A stretch of 64,000 bases of DNA from Arthrobacter agilis (GCF_006494655.1 NZ_VHIM01000002.1:186001-250000); one strand, 5' to 3'; positions 54,501 to 62,918 are shown, counted from the first letter of the stretch. The notes: generated from the letters alone by a model not told the origin. Numbers and translations are program-made.

Positions 54501-55738
54501 GAGTGGACAGGAGTCTCGACACCTATCTGAGCGAGGCGTTCTACGACGGAAAGCTCTCGCGGCTCCCGTTGGCCTCGGAGGTCACCGGAGAAGGTCGCGG
54601 ACTCGTCGTCGAGTACCTTCCGAACGGCACGGGGATGCCGAGCTCCGAGCACGAGGGCGTCGAAAGCGTCGCCGTGGAGGTGAATCGCGTCGTCGAACTC
54701 GTCTTCGAGCACATCCGCCGTCGTCCGAGCTCCTCCCTCGCCGTCGTCACGGTCAGCGCCCGGCATGCAGCCCGTGTGGGTGAGGCGATCCGTCTCCAGA
54801 TGGCAGAGTTCCCGTGGGCCGCCGGATTCTTCACACCCGGACGCGAGGCTTTCCGTGTGGTTCCGGTGGAGCGCGCGGGCGGACTCGTCCGGGACGACAT
54901 CATCTTCTCGCTGGGATTCGGGCGGACGCCCCACGGGCGGGCGCTGCATTCCTTCGGGCCGCTCTCCGGTCCGGACGGTCGCCGGAACTTCGTCATGGCC
55001 ATGACCAGGGCGCGGCGCCTCCAGCACGTGCTCACGTGCTTCGAGCCGTCCGATCTCGATCGGGACAGGCTCACCGCGGGCGCCGTGGACTTCTTCGAAC
55101 TCCTGCAGCGCGAACTCGGGAACGGTGCGGCGCGTCCCGACACCTTGTCCGGAGGCACCTCCGCCAACGAGGACCCGCTGGTTGCGGACCTCGTCGACAG
55201 GCTGCGGTACCGGGGAGCTGAAGTGTGGGACCACTACGCCGGCGTCCTCGACATCGTGGCCGTACGACCCGCCGACCGGGGCCCCGACGGAGCCCCCGCG
55301 GCAGCCGGGGATGCGCGGCCCGCCCCGCTCGCCATCGAGTCGGACGGCACCGGCCGCTACGGCTCGATGTCCGTCCGTGAGCGCAGCCGGCTGCGCCCCC
55401 AGATCCTCGAGCGGATGGGCTGGCGGTACATGCCGCTGTGGACGATCGAGGTGTTCACCGATCCCGACGGTTGCGCGGAGCGCGCCTCTGCGGTGGTCGG
55501 ACTGCCGACGCGGGACGTCGCCGATCAACCCAGGACACGGAAGGACGCCGCCAGGATGCGCAAGGACGAGCAACACCCGGGCCGTGGAACGAACGTCGGA
55601 CGCGGGCCCGAGGAGCTTGCCGACGCATCGGAGTCCGTCCCGAGGACCGCGGCTGAGGACAATCCCCGCTCGTGGGGCGAGACAGAGGAGAACCACGACG
55701 ACTGGCTCAGGGAGCAGCGCCCTCCGCACTGGGGCTGA
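51533..55738 (+). CDS. SF1 helicase-like protein with C-terminal restriction-endonuclease-type domain
   Basis: A 1401-residue protein. A disordered, acidic N-terminus (1-95) precedes a large domain, then a UPF1/DNA2-like motor: motif I PPGTGQTQTALN, where Gln387 replaces the Walker A Lys; motif II VILDGES (about 917-923, Glu preceded by Gly rather than DE); motif III VVVFGDDRLAGPTRF; motif VI-like MAMTRARRL. The C-terminus (about 1218-1310) resembles the REase_MTES_1575 nuclease-type domain: VLDIVAV, AIESDG, then ERSRLRPQILERMGW. Such architectures act on nucleic acids, but the motor changes suggest weak or absent ATPase. No partner defence genes adjoin. Confidence 0.75.
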   Translation: MPIWSRSPRDNAGKKAVVPEQDQRDVEGTPPDTAQDGPHGAQHDDRQGAESRQPAEDDGGATGEGSGHGSKDDSAARPAPARPAQDAGAERPDAPSTAQDFLVPWLEGLGPQATGDTLLHFRPSAGTSIDLTHAHPSGLAQLLAGRRTRLSTLLRDPVQYSAAKAAARALRAKIFELGTERGIDVGFLAAGTASWRAVDASGRSETLNAPVLLTAISLSVHASQDDYELQITEQARMNPALVRHLRNHQGLQVDPVAIARLAYGTARFDPHPVLERMRSLAEGVRGMSVEHRVLVSTFADLAGVKGDPALSPEHPVLAALMAAARGDGEGTSALEGAADHLDFPTADDRDPAGEVLVLDADRAQQEVLDLAAAGVSLAVATPPGTGQTQTALNVAARAAATGSLVAIAAERRGTLNEFVQDLDGLDLGSLVLQAGSQTGSAQLREAVIRALVRNEKAVEPQLDTLHSTLRAHRHHLTEHVRSLHNVRSRWGCSPYQAMQSLAGLTALDPAPSTTVRLKRSVLDSIADRAELTGRLQRAAELGSFSRAATQSPWYGAQLLNRKETEHAHGLAEALATEIPDLRLRVQRVAEHSHITVGATFSEWGDQLELLVAVRESLDKFTPDIFDRPVTDLISATAPTSWRKEREIEMSTMTRSRLRRVAKEYIRPGVHISDLHSSLLEVQQQRTLWTRYALTERHPSVPTGLAEIHAAYHAVGTRLMELTGILHSTPGRPDLAGVGLDDLESVLTGLAADRETLETLPERTLLLDEMREQGLAELLDDLAAREVPADRVGSELELAWWQSALEAMISGDDYLAMSDGTSLRTLEAEFRLADNAHIASGPARIRWALAERWRAAVTAHAEDAARLRQELKDGTLTLEVFSGLHRDLVAALVPVWAVSPLTIRGSVPERFRFDTAVILDGESMSLQSAVPCIARARQVVVFGDDRLAGPTRFSIEVQSADRASTLEPLPSAFDALREVLPVRGLTEIYRGVDRSLDTYLSEAFYDGKLSRLPLASEVTGEGRGLVVEYLPNGTGMPSSEHEGVESVAVEVNRVVELVFEHIRRRPSSSLAVVTVSARHAARVGEAIRLQMAEFPWAAGFFTPGREAFRVVPVERAGGLVRDDIIFSLGFGRTPHGRALHSFGPLSGPDGRRNFVMAMTRARRLQHVLTCFEPSDLDRDRLTAGAVDFFELLQRELGNGAARPDTLSGGTSANEDPLVADLVDRLRYRGAEVWDHYAGVLDIVAVRPADRGPDGAPAAAGDARPAPLAIESDGTGRYGSMSVRERSRLRPQILERMGWRYMPLWTIEVFTDPDGCAERASAVVGLPTRDVADQPRTRKDAARMRKDEQHPGRGTNVGRGPEELADASESVPRTAAEDNPRSWGETEENHDDWLREQRPPHWG

Positions 55739-55749
55739 TCGGGTGAGAC

Positions 55750-56415
55750 TCACGGCCCGGTGAGGATCAGGTGGACATCGCCGGAGCTCGAGGAGCCGGC
55801 GAGCGCGGCGGCCTCCCCGGGCGCGGCGGCCACGACGACGAGGCCGCCCTCGGCGTCCGCTCCCGGCCAGGAGGGGGCCTCCGCGCCGGAATCGGTCCAG
55901 AGGACGGCGGCCGATCGGGCGAGCACGGTGGAATCCGCGGCGACGTCGTAGCCGTTGCCGGTGCGCAGGATGACGTCGACCCGTTGCCCGGGTGTCAGCA
56001 GCCGGACGGTGGCGGGGTCCGCCGGGCGAAGCGGGACCGCTACGGTCCCCGGTGGCGTGCCGGCGAGGAGCCCGTCCCCCACGAGATTCGTGGATGGGAT
56101 CGGGGAGCCCCGCAACAGGGGAGTGGCCACCTGCCGGCCCACGACGTCGGTTGCCTGCCGGAGGGCGCCGGGAGGCACGGCCGCGTCGGGCATTTCCCAC
56201 GGAACGAGATCGCCGTCGGTGAGCACGGTGCCCGTGGGAAGGTCACGAGCCGCGGTGATGATGGTCGTCGTCGCGACGTCGTCCCCCACGGCCGCTTCGA
56301 CGGCCACGCCCGCCGCAGCGCTGAAGAGCAGGCACGCGATGAGCCGCCGGTGGCGGTGCACCAGCCTCCGGAGGCGGCGCCGCAGCGGAGGTACACCCTG
56401 ATCGAGGATCGTCAT
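55750..56415 (-). CDS. SAF domain protein (CpaB/RcpC-like)
   Basis: A 221-residue protein with an arginine-rich N-terminus, one membrane helix (about 22-42: LIACLLFSAAAGVAVEAAV) and an extracytoplasmic SAF domain (ITAARDLPTGTVLTDGDLVPWEMP, about 50-115). CpaB/RcpC proteins of this form take part in Flp pilus assembly, but no pilus genes are nearby and the sequence fits only the SAF part. I chose the ATG at 56415; TACCGT 6 nt upstream suggests a leaderless message. It converges with the helicase-like gene 11 nt away. Confidence 0.72.
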   Translation of the reverse strand: MTILDQGVPPLRRRLRRLVHRHRRLIACLLFSAAAGVAVEAAVGDDVATTTIITAARDLPTGTVLTDGDLVPWEMPDAAVPPGALRQATDVVGRQVATPLLRGSPIPSTNLVGDGLLAGTPPGTVAVPLRPADPATVRLLTPGQRVDVILRTGNGYDVAADSTVLARSAAVLWTDSGAEAPSWPGADAEGGLVVVAAAPGEAAALAGSSSSGDVHLILTGP

Positions 56416-56421
56416 GCATCG

Positions 56422-56427
56422 ACGGTA
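56422..56427 (-). promoter_or_regulatory. -10 hexamer TACCGT, leaderless start of the SAF gene
   Basis: On the minus strand TACCGT ends 6 nt before the ATG at 56415. No ribosome site is seen. Confidence 0.4.
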
Positions 56428-56591
56428 GGGGAAGGGTTCCTCCGGATGTGCGGTACCGCTGCTATGTGGACAGTGATCCGGTTCGGCCCAGTGGCCGGAA
56501 CCGGCCACCGTGGAGACTCGCGGGCCTACTCACTCGCTGCCCCGGAGCAGCCCTGATCATCGTCCTCGGGTGCGTCCGGGGTTGAGCGGGA

Positions 56592-56939
56592 CTACGAGCC
56601 CGTCGCGGCGGATGATCCGGCGGAGGTGGACGACGCGCCGGAGGTCGGCGAACCGGGCGTGCTGGTGGGGTTCGCAGAGCCGGTCGAGGCTGCCGCGGTG
56701 GAGGCGGATGCAGCCGCGGGCGCCGTGCCGGAGGACGCGCCCGCATCGGTGCTGGTCTTGGTGTCCCTGGAGTCGTTGCGGTAGAAGCCCGAGCCCTTGA
56801 ACACCACCCCTACGCTGTTGAACTTCTTGCGGAGGGTGCCGCTGCACCGGGGACACGTGGTGAGGGAGTCATCGGAGAAGGACTGCTGGATGTCGAAGGC
56901 GTGGCCGCAGTCCTTGCAGGCATAGGCGTACGTGGGCAT
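56592..56939 (-). CDS. FmdB-type zinc-ribbon protein, probable Ruc-like chaperone
   Basis: A 115-residue protein. The N-terminal zinc ribbon (MPTYAYACKDCGHAFD and CPRCSG, about 1-45) is of the FmdB/CxxC_CxxC family, and the rest is a disordered tail of Ser, Ala, Thr, Gly and Pro. This layout, the CIRCE just upstream and the neighbours (5-formyl-THF cyclo-ligase, galU, rimJ) match Mycobacterium tuberculosis Rv0991c (Ruc), reported as a redox-regulated chaperone with an unstructured C-terminus. The four Cys would bind zinc and sense oxidation. The ATG at 56939 has AGGAGG upstream. Confidence 0.82.
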   Translation of the reverse strand: MPTYAYACKDCGHAFDIQQSFSDDSLTTCPRCSGTLRKKFNSVGVVFKGSGFYRNDSRDTKTSTDAGASSGTAPAAASASTAAASTGSANPTSTPGSPTSGASSTSAGSSAATGS

Positions 56940-56995
56940 GGAGTTCCTCCTGGACGGGCGTCGTGATCCCCCGGATGGCTCTCCTGCGACTGCTG

Positions 56996-57022
56996 CTGGC
57001 ACTCTCCTGGGGCGAGTGCCAG
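56996..57022. promoter_or_regulatory. CIRCE element upstream of the zinc-ribbon gene
   Basis: CTGGCACTC-N9-GAGTGCCAG, a perfect 9-bp inverted repeat with arms identical to CIRCE 1 of groES. It indicates HrcA control of the FmdB-type gene starting at 56939. Confidence 0.85.
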
Positions 57023-57026
57023 TCTA
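57021..57026 (-). promoter_or_regulatory. -10 hexamer TAGACT abutting CIRCE
   Basis: TAGACT on the minus strand runs into the CIRCE and also contains the stop codon of the cyclo-ligase gene. A weak -35 (TTCGAG, 57050-57045) lies 18 nt upstream. Confidence 0.45.
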
Positions 57027-57701
57027 CACCGGCTCTGTGCCACCCTCGAAGCGATGGAGGCCGTCCGCGGTGAGGACACCGGTGAGCGGCTGATCGTGGG
57101 GCTCGGCCGGGACGGCGCCCGCAGGCAGCACCTCCGACCTGTACACCACGCCCAGGCGGGGGACGGCGTTCGAGGCGGCCAGGGGATGGTGGGCGAGGAA
57201 GCGGTCGTAGTACCCGCCGCCCTGGCCCACACGCTGGCCCGAGAGGTCCACGCCGAGCGCCGGGACGAGGATGAGGCGGACGTCGGCCAGCTGGTCGAAG
57301 GCGCGTCGGGGGCCCACGGGCTCTGCCACCGGTGCGCGGACGGACCGTTGCAGCGCCACGCCCGGAGACCAGGAGGTCCAGGACATCCGGTAGGCCGGTT
57401 CGCAGATGGGGAGGACGACGTCGAAGCCGCGTCGGTACAGCGCCTCGAGGATGAGAGTGGTGTCCGGCTCCGGATCGATGCCGAGGTACGCCGTGACGAC
57501 CGGGCGGGCGCCGCCGGGCATCCTGCCCGGCGCCGCCCCGCCACCGAGGTGTTCCGTCACCGCGTGCGCCAGTGCCTCGGACTGCTTCCTGCGGTCGCCG
57601 GGGACCATCGCTGCTCGCGCAGCGCGCAGTTCCGCGCGGAGCGCCGCCTTGTCGGCACTCGCGCTGCCGTGCCGGTCGGTATCACGTAGTGCTGGACTCA
57701 T
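57024..57701 (-). CDS. 5-formyltetrahydrofolate cyclo-ligase
   Basis: A 225-residue enzyme converting 5-formyl-THF to 5,10-methenyl-THF with ATP. The N-terminal KAALRAELRAARAAM segment, the VVTAYLGIDPEPDT strand, LILVPALGVDLSGQRVGQGGGYYDRFL (phosphate and folate binding) and the closing GVLTADG are all family features. It is divergent from galU. Its ATG at 57701 lacks a ribosome site; CACAAT is 6 nt upstream, so a leaderless start is possible. Confidence 0.88.
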   Translation of the reverse strand: MSPALRDTDRHGSASADKAALRAELRAARAAMVPGDRRKQSEALAHAVTEHLGGGAAPGRMPGGARPVVTAYLGIDPEPDTTLILEALYRRGFDVVLPICEPAYRMSWTSWSPGVALQRSVRAPVAEPVGPRRAFDQLADVRLILVPALGVDLSGQRVGQGGGYYDRFLAHHPLAASNAVPRLGVVYRSEVLPAGAVPAEPHDQPLTGVLTADGLHRFEGGTEPV

Positions 57702-57745
57702 TCCACCATTGTGCGCATCACCCCGGCGATCAGGGCCCCGTTATG

Positions 57746-57751
57746 TAGTGT
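57746..57751 (+). promoter_or_regulatory. -10 hexamer TAGTGT, leaderless start of galU
   Basis: TAGTGT ends 6 nt before the ATG at 57758. GGTGCC between them is not a usable ribosome site. Confidence 0.45.
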
Positions 57752-57757
57752 GGTGCC

Positions 57758-58660
<903 letters not shown>

Positions 58661-58666
58661 TCCGTC

Positions 58667-59296
58667 ATGTGGTCGGCCCCCAGCTGGCCGGTGACCCTGA
58701 GCACGGGTTCACTGGTCCTGAGGCCCATCCGGCACAGGGACCGGGCGGCGTGGACCGCGCTGCGGCACCGCAACGCCCGGTGGCTGGCGCCATGGGAAGC
58801 GTCCAACCCGGACCCCGAGGGTTACCTGCCGACCTATCACCAGATGGTGCGATCGCTGACAGGACAGGCGCGGGCCGGTGCGGCCCTTCCGTTCCTGATC
58901 ACGGAGCAGCATCCCGGGTCTCGGGACGCGCGCCTCGTGGGGCAGCTGACGGTCTCGGGAATCACCTGGGGATCGGCGATGACGGCGACCCTGGGCTACT
59001 GGGTGGACGCCGAGCGGGCCGGGCGTGGGATCGCCCCGACGGCGGTCGCGCTCGTCACCGATTACTGTCTCGGTGAGCTGGGGCTGCATCGCATGGAGAT
59101 CAATATCCGGCCCGAGAACGTCGCCAGTCTTCGGGTGGTCGAGAAGCTCGGGTTCCGTGACGAGGGGCTCCGTCCGAGGTACCTGCACATCGCCGGCGAG
59201 TGGGCGGATCACCGCAGCTTCGCGCTGACCTCCGAGGACGTGCCCCGCGGCCTTCTGACCCCGTGGCTGGAAAGCCTCCACCAGCGGCACGACTGA
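58667..59296 (+). CDS. GNAT acetyltransferase, RimJ/RimL-like
   Basis: A 209-residue acetyltransferase. RPIRHRDRAAWTALR opens the fold, LGYWVDAERAGRGIAPTAVAL is the acetyl-CoA-binding segment and HRMEINIRPENVASLRVVEKLGF the family's C-terminal half. RimJ-type enzymes acetylate protein N-termini, including ribosomal proteins; the target is unproven. It starts 6 nt after galU and is translated with it. Confidence 0.87.
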   Translation: MWSAPSWPVTLSTGSLVLRPIRHRDRAAWTALRHRNARWLAPWEASNPDPEGYLPTYHQMVRSLTGQARAGAALPFLITEQHPGSRDARLVGQLTVSGITWGSAMTATLGYWVDAERAGRGIAPTAVALVTDYCLGELGLHRMEINIRPENVASLRVVEKLGFRDEGLRPRYLHIAGEWADHRSFALTSEDVPRGLLTPWLESLHQRHD

Positions 59297-59387
59297 GGTG
59301 GGTCGGCACGCAGCATCCAATGCCTCGTGCTGCATATCAAGGGCCGACACACCGGCCGCAATGCAGGGACGACGGGTACCTTGCTCC

Positions 59388-59393
59388 TACCGT
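59388..59393 (+). promoter_or_regulatory. -10-like TACCGT before the 59401 gene
   Basis: TACCGT is 7 nt before the GTG at 59401, one more than in the other leaderless candidates of this window. Confidence 0.3.
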
Positions 59394-59400
59394 TCTGAGT

Positions 59401-60465
59401 GTGGTCTTCTCCCTGGATAGTTCGTTGGTGCTCGTCGCGATCGTCGGTCTCTGGCTGGTGTGGGTGGCGCCCTTCCTCCTCCGAGGGACCATGCCGGATT
59501 TCGTCGGCATCACACGCCGGCCCAAGCGAGCCGGGACGCGACGTTCCGGGGGGAGCATGATGACCATGACCACGCAGCAGGACCAAGCCCCCACCGCGGG
59601 CACGACGTCGGGCGGAGCGCCTGCCGAGCGTCCCACGCCCGCCGCTGCCGAACGTCCCTCGCCCGCCTCGTCCGGTCGCACCGCTCCCGCCACGGACCGG
59701 TCTGAGCTGCCCGGCCGGCCGAGCCGCGTCCGGTCGACGCGATTCTCGCCGAGGTGGGGTCGTATCGGCGTGGCCCTGGTCGGCGCACTCGCTCTGATCG
59801 CCCTGCCGGTCACGCTCGTCCTCGCCGCGCTGGGGATCGTCCCGTTCCTCGTCCCCGCGGTCAGCGCCGTCGTCGCCGCGGCCTGCATCGCCGTCCTGAG
59901 GGCACTGGCCATCCGATCCCGCCGGGCACGAGTGGATCGCGCCTTCCTCGAGGCCATGGCTCCCGTGCAAGCGGCTACCACTCCCGAGCCCGTGGCTGCA
60001 CAGCCTGTGCTGCCGGCGGCGCCCCGACGCCCCACCGCCCTCTTCGACGCGGAGGAGACGCCCGAGCGCCCGCTCACCGCGATGGAACTGCGCACGGCTG
60101 CACTCGCCGTGGCGAACGGCGCTTCTGCCCTCGATGTGCGCGTGCCGCAGGCTGCGACCGTTCCCGGGTCCGGTACCGCAGGCTGGGAGCCCGTCGAGGT
60201 GCCTCGTCCCACCTACGTGGACGCCGCGAAGGCCGAGCGCCAGGCGCCTGCACCCCTCGACCTGCCCGTCGCGCCCAGGCCGGTTTCGAAGACACCCATC
60301 AAGGCCTCCGAAGCTGCTGCCCGTGCTGCCGTCGTCCCGGGTGACGGTTCGTCCCTGACCGGTGACGCGCTGACCGGAAGCGCCGTGAGCGGTGGTTCGA
60401 CGGGCGATGAGGCGTCGGCGAGGGCTATCAATCTGGACGACGTGTTGCAACGTCGTCGCGCGTGA
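59401..60465 (+). CDS. Membrane protein of unknown function
   Basis: A 354-residue protein with an N-terminal membrane segment (SSLVLVAIVGLWLVWVAPFLL), a Pro/Thr/Ala-rich disordered linker, a pair of close hydrophobic segments (about 120-165) and a long Ala/Pro-rich cytoplasmic tail ending INLDDVLQRRRA. I do not recognise the function. A membrane protein occupies the same position after rimJ in mycobacteria (Rv0996), so it may be the counterpart. The start GTG at 59401 removes an unlikely upstream extension of the open frame. Confidence 0.68.
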   Translation: MVFSLDSSLVLVAIVGLWLVWVAPFLLRGTMPDFVGITRRPKRAGTRRSGGSMMTMTTQQDQAPTAGTTSGGAPAERPTPAAAERPSPASSGRTAPATDRSELPGRPSRVRSTRFSPRWGRIGVALVGALALIALPVTLVLAALGIVPFLVPAVSAVVAAACIAVLRALAIRSRRARVDRAFLEAMAPVQAATTPEPVAAQPVLPAAPRRPTALFDAEETPERPLTAMELRTAALAVANGASALDVRVPQAATVPGSGTAGWEPVEVPRPTYVDAAKAERQAPAPLDLPVAPRPVSKTPIKASEAAARAAVVPGDGSSLTGDALTGSAVSGGSTGDEASARAINLDDVLQRRRA

Positions 60466-60550
60466 CCGGTCCGAGCACCCTGGGGACCTGACACCCCGAT
60501 GACCGGTCTGTGCTCCTCATGAGGACGATCGAGGACGGCGTGGAGACTCC

Positions 60551-61900
60551 GTGAAGGCCAGGGAGACGCGCAGCCGCGGTGAGCGGGCGGTCCTCGCCTT
60601 CCTCCGATACGGTGATCCCGCGCGGATTCTGCGACGGGCGCTCGACGCGGACGGGTGGACGCTCGTGGCATGGCGACCCGCAACGCTGCACCACCGTCCC
60701 GGAGCCGGAGTCACCGGTATCTTCCCGGTCGAGGTGAGCCGCACGGAGCCGGCTCCCGCAATGTCCCCGCCCTCCATGCCCACACACGTCTGCATCACGT
60801 CCTGCGCCGTCCCCGGAGCTGCGCGCCCTTCCGGCCCGGAGAGCCGCGTGGTGGACTCTGCCGGGGGCGGCGGCGAACTGACCGCCTGGGTGCATCCCCG
60901 GGACCCGCTCCTGCCGGGTCTTCCGGCGTCCCTCGATCCCGACCGCGCCGCCGGCATCGGTTTCGGCCCGGGTGGCACGCCCGGCGATGCCGTCGTCGAG
61001 ATCCGCAGCTATCGTCCGCTGCGGCGGGCCGTCGTCGTGGTCCGGGTCGGGAGTGAGCGACGCTACCTGAAGGTCCTGCGCCAGGGCGCGGCCGGACCGC
61101 TGGCCGCCCGGCACCGGCTCCTGCGGAACGCCGGCGTCCCGGTTCCCGAGCTCGTGGGAGCGCCGACGCTCGATGTGCTCGCCCTCCGCAGCGCGCCCGG
61201 TACACCGCTCGCCGAACTATTCATGGCCGACGGCGCCGCCGGTCTCGCACCCCACGAGCTGGTCCGCACGCTGCGCAGCCTGCCGGGCGATGTGCTCTCC
61301 CTCCCCGCCCGAGCGCCGTGGTCGGCGCGTATCCGGGACTACGGCGAAGGGGCGGCCGCAGCCCTGCCGGCACACGCGCGCCGCATCCGACGGCTTGCCG
61401 CCTCGATCGACGACGCGGTCCGGGCGAGCTCGGCCGGCCCCCTGGTGCCCTCCCACGGCGACTTCTACGAGGGCAACCTCCTGATCGACGACGGACGGGT
61501 CTCGGGCCTGCTCGATGTCGACGCCGTGGGGCCGGGGCACCTGGTCGACGACCTCGCGTGCTTCATCGGACATCTGGCGGTGCTGCCCGGGCTCCATGCC
61601 GGGTACTCCCACGTGCCCGAGGCGCTCACCCGCTTCCTCTCGGTTTTCGACACGTACGTGGACCTGCAGCTCTCCGCAGCAGGGCCGCCGCGGTCAGTCT
61701 CACCCTGGTTGCCGGGGCGGGGAACCGGGCGGGCAGCGACGGGTGCGAGCAGGAGGCGCTCTCCCGCCTCATGGTCGCGGAGCAATTCCTCGCGGAAGGC
61801 GGGCGGCCCGGCCCCTCACGCGGCGTGTGGCGGAGCCGGGACGTGTGAGCCTTCGGCGGATCTGCGGGGTCTGAGGGCGCGGCGGACTCGGGACACATGA
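60551..61900 (+). CDS. Aminoglycoside-phosphotransferase-fold protein, probable frameshift near the end
   Basis: The frame encodes a kinase-like protein: RRYLKVLRQGAAGPLAARHRLLR, the catalytic loop VPSHGDFYEGNLL and the metal Asp in LLDVDAVGPGHL. After DTYVD at about 61663 the translation turns into Arg/Ser/Pro-rich noise to the stop at 61898. In a second frame the expected helical C-terminus continues (AALRSRAAAVSLTLVAGAG, then LMVAEQFLAEGG) to a stop at 61846-61848. One missing C in GGACCTGC would explain this. It is either a sequencing error or a real frameshift. The substrate is unknown. GTG start with GGAG upstream. Confidence 0.7.
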   Translation: MKARETRSRGERAVLAFLRYGDPARILRRALDADGWTLVAWRPATLHHRPGAGVTGIFPVEVSRTEPAPAMSPPSMPTHVCITSCAVPGAARPSGPESRVVDSAGGGGELTAWVHPRDPLLPGLPASLDPDRAAGIGFGPGGTPGDAVVEIRSYRPLRRAVVVVRVGSERRYLKVLRQGAAGPLAARHRLLRNAGVPVPELVGAPTLDVLALRSAPGTPLAELFMADGAAGLAPHELVRTLRSLPGDVLSLPARAPWSARIRDYGEGAAAALPAHARRIRRLAASIDDAVRASSAGPLVPSHGDFYEGNLLIDDGRVSGLLDVDAVGPGHLVDDLACFIGHLAVLPGLHAGYSHVPEALTRFLSVFDTYVDLQLSAAGPPRSVSPWLPGRGTGRAATGASRRRSPASWSRSNSSRKAGGPAPHAACGGAGTCEPSADLRGLRARRTRDT

Positions 61901-61939
61901 GCGGGCGGCGAACCCGGGACACGCGAGCGCGGCGTGGGT
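61836..61939. repeat. Degenerate 26-bp tandem repeat, four units
   Basis: Units begin at 61836, 61862, 61888 and 61914. Units 1, 3 and 4 share CGGGAC-N4-YGAGC; TGAG (CGAG in unit 4) sits 10 nt into every unit, and GGCGRA recurs near the end of units 1-3. The array spans the 3' end of the phosphotransferase-fold gene and the gap to the convergent AlaX gene. Confidence 0.55.
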
Positions 61940-61961
61940 CCCGTCCTCGCCTCCTGGTCGG

Positions 61962-62918
61962 TCAGGCGGTTACGCCGTCGCCGCCGTGGTCGCCGTTGCC
62001 TGCAGTGGCGACACGCGTTCGCATGCGCAGCTGGGGCGTCCCGTCCGCGTCGCCCAGATCCAGCCGGACGACGACGGCGGTGCCTGCGAGCGAGGTGAGA
62101 TGGGTCCCGCCGCACGGGATCTCGGCGAGCTCTCCGGGCAGTGCGCATACCCACCTGCGCCGATCGGTCAGTCCCGGACCGTCCGTCCTGATCGAGATCG
62201 GCGCGCCGGTCGCCGTCCACGTCGCCAACGTCGTGTTCACCGTGGCCGCGAGGGCGTCCCGATCGAGCCCGTCGACCGTGAAACCCTTCCTGCGCAGGGA
62301 TTTGCCCAGCCGGTAGAGGTCGACGGAGCCGAACTCGCCGATGACCGTGGTGTCGATGGCGAGCGCGTCGAAGTTCGGGGCGCCCAGCGCGTCGGGCGCC
62401 ACCTCCTTCTTCCACCGATCCGCCAGCGCGCGGTTGAGGGCCAACGATGCAAGATGGCACCCCGTGTGCCCTGCGGACACCGCGGCGCGGTGGGCCGCAT
62501 CGACTTGCACGACGACGTCGTCCCCCTCAGCCGGTAGCGCGGTTGCGTCCAGGTCATCGGGACCACCGGTCGCGTCCGCATCCAGACCGGCGTATGCCTG
62601 CCCGATCAGATGCACGACGACGAAGGCCCAGCCTTCCGTGCCCTTCCGGACCGGCGATTCGTCACCCAGATGGAGTGCCGTACCGTCGGTTGCACCGACC
62701 ACGCAGTCGGAGACCGTCCACGAGCGGCCGCCGGCCCGGAGGGCTCCCCGATCCGCTCCCTGGTCCGGCCAGGCGGCATCCACGGGATGGAACGCGGTGG
62801 TGTCCAGCAGGACGGCGACCCGGCCGTCGTCGCGCCGCTCGACGTGGATCACCCGCGACGACGATTCCGTGTCGCCTGCGGGATAGGTGACGAGGGTGTC
62901 AGCGGTGGGAAGGGTCAT
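61962..62918 (-). CDS. Alanyl-tRNA editing protein (AlaX-like)
   Basis: A 318-residue protein with the second-domain fold of alanyl-tRNA synthetase editing proteins. The zinc/editing motifs are visible as HTGCHLASLALNRAL and CGGTHLTSLAGT. The N-terminal beta domain (FHPVDAAWPDQGADRG, then WTVSD) is the usual AlaX partner that begins with FHP..GGQ-like residues. It hydrolyses Ser- or Gly-charged tRNA-Ala. The ATG at 62918 has GAGGAGACCATC directly upstream. It lies 105 nt downstream of the AsnC gene, same strand. Confidence 0.82.
   Translation of the reverse strand: MTLPTADTLVTYPAGDTESSSRVIHVERRDDGRVAVLLDTTAFHPVDAAWPDQGADRGALRAGGRSWTVSDCVVGATDGTALHLGDESPVRKGTEGWAFVVVHLIGQAYAGLDADATGGPDDLDATALPAEGDDVVVQVDAAHRAAVSAGHTGCHLASLALNRALADRWKKEVAPDALGAPNFDALAIDTTVIGEFGSVDLYRLGKSLRRKGFTVDGLDRDALAATVNTTLATWTATGAPISIRTDGPGLTDRRRWVCALPGELAEIPCGGTHLTSLAGTAVVVRLDLGDADGTPQLRMRTRVATAGNGDHGGDGVTA

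Noticed and set aside
51533-55738. Helicase-nuclease gene as part of a defence island
   Set aside because: Its neighbours are guaA, a SAF protein and housekeeping genes; there are no toxins, methylases or other defence genes, and no mobile-element signs.
53561-56200. 879-codon minus-strand frame opposite the helicase-like gene
   Set aside because: Arg/Gly/Pro-rich antisense translation with no recognisable motif; the plus strand has helicase and nuclease-type motifs.
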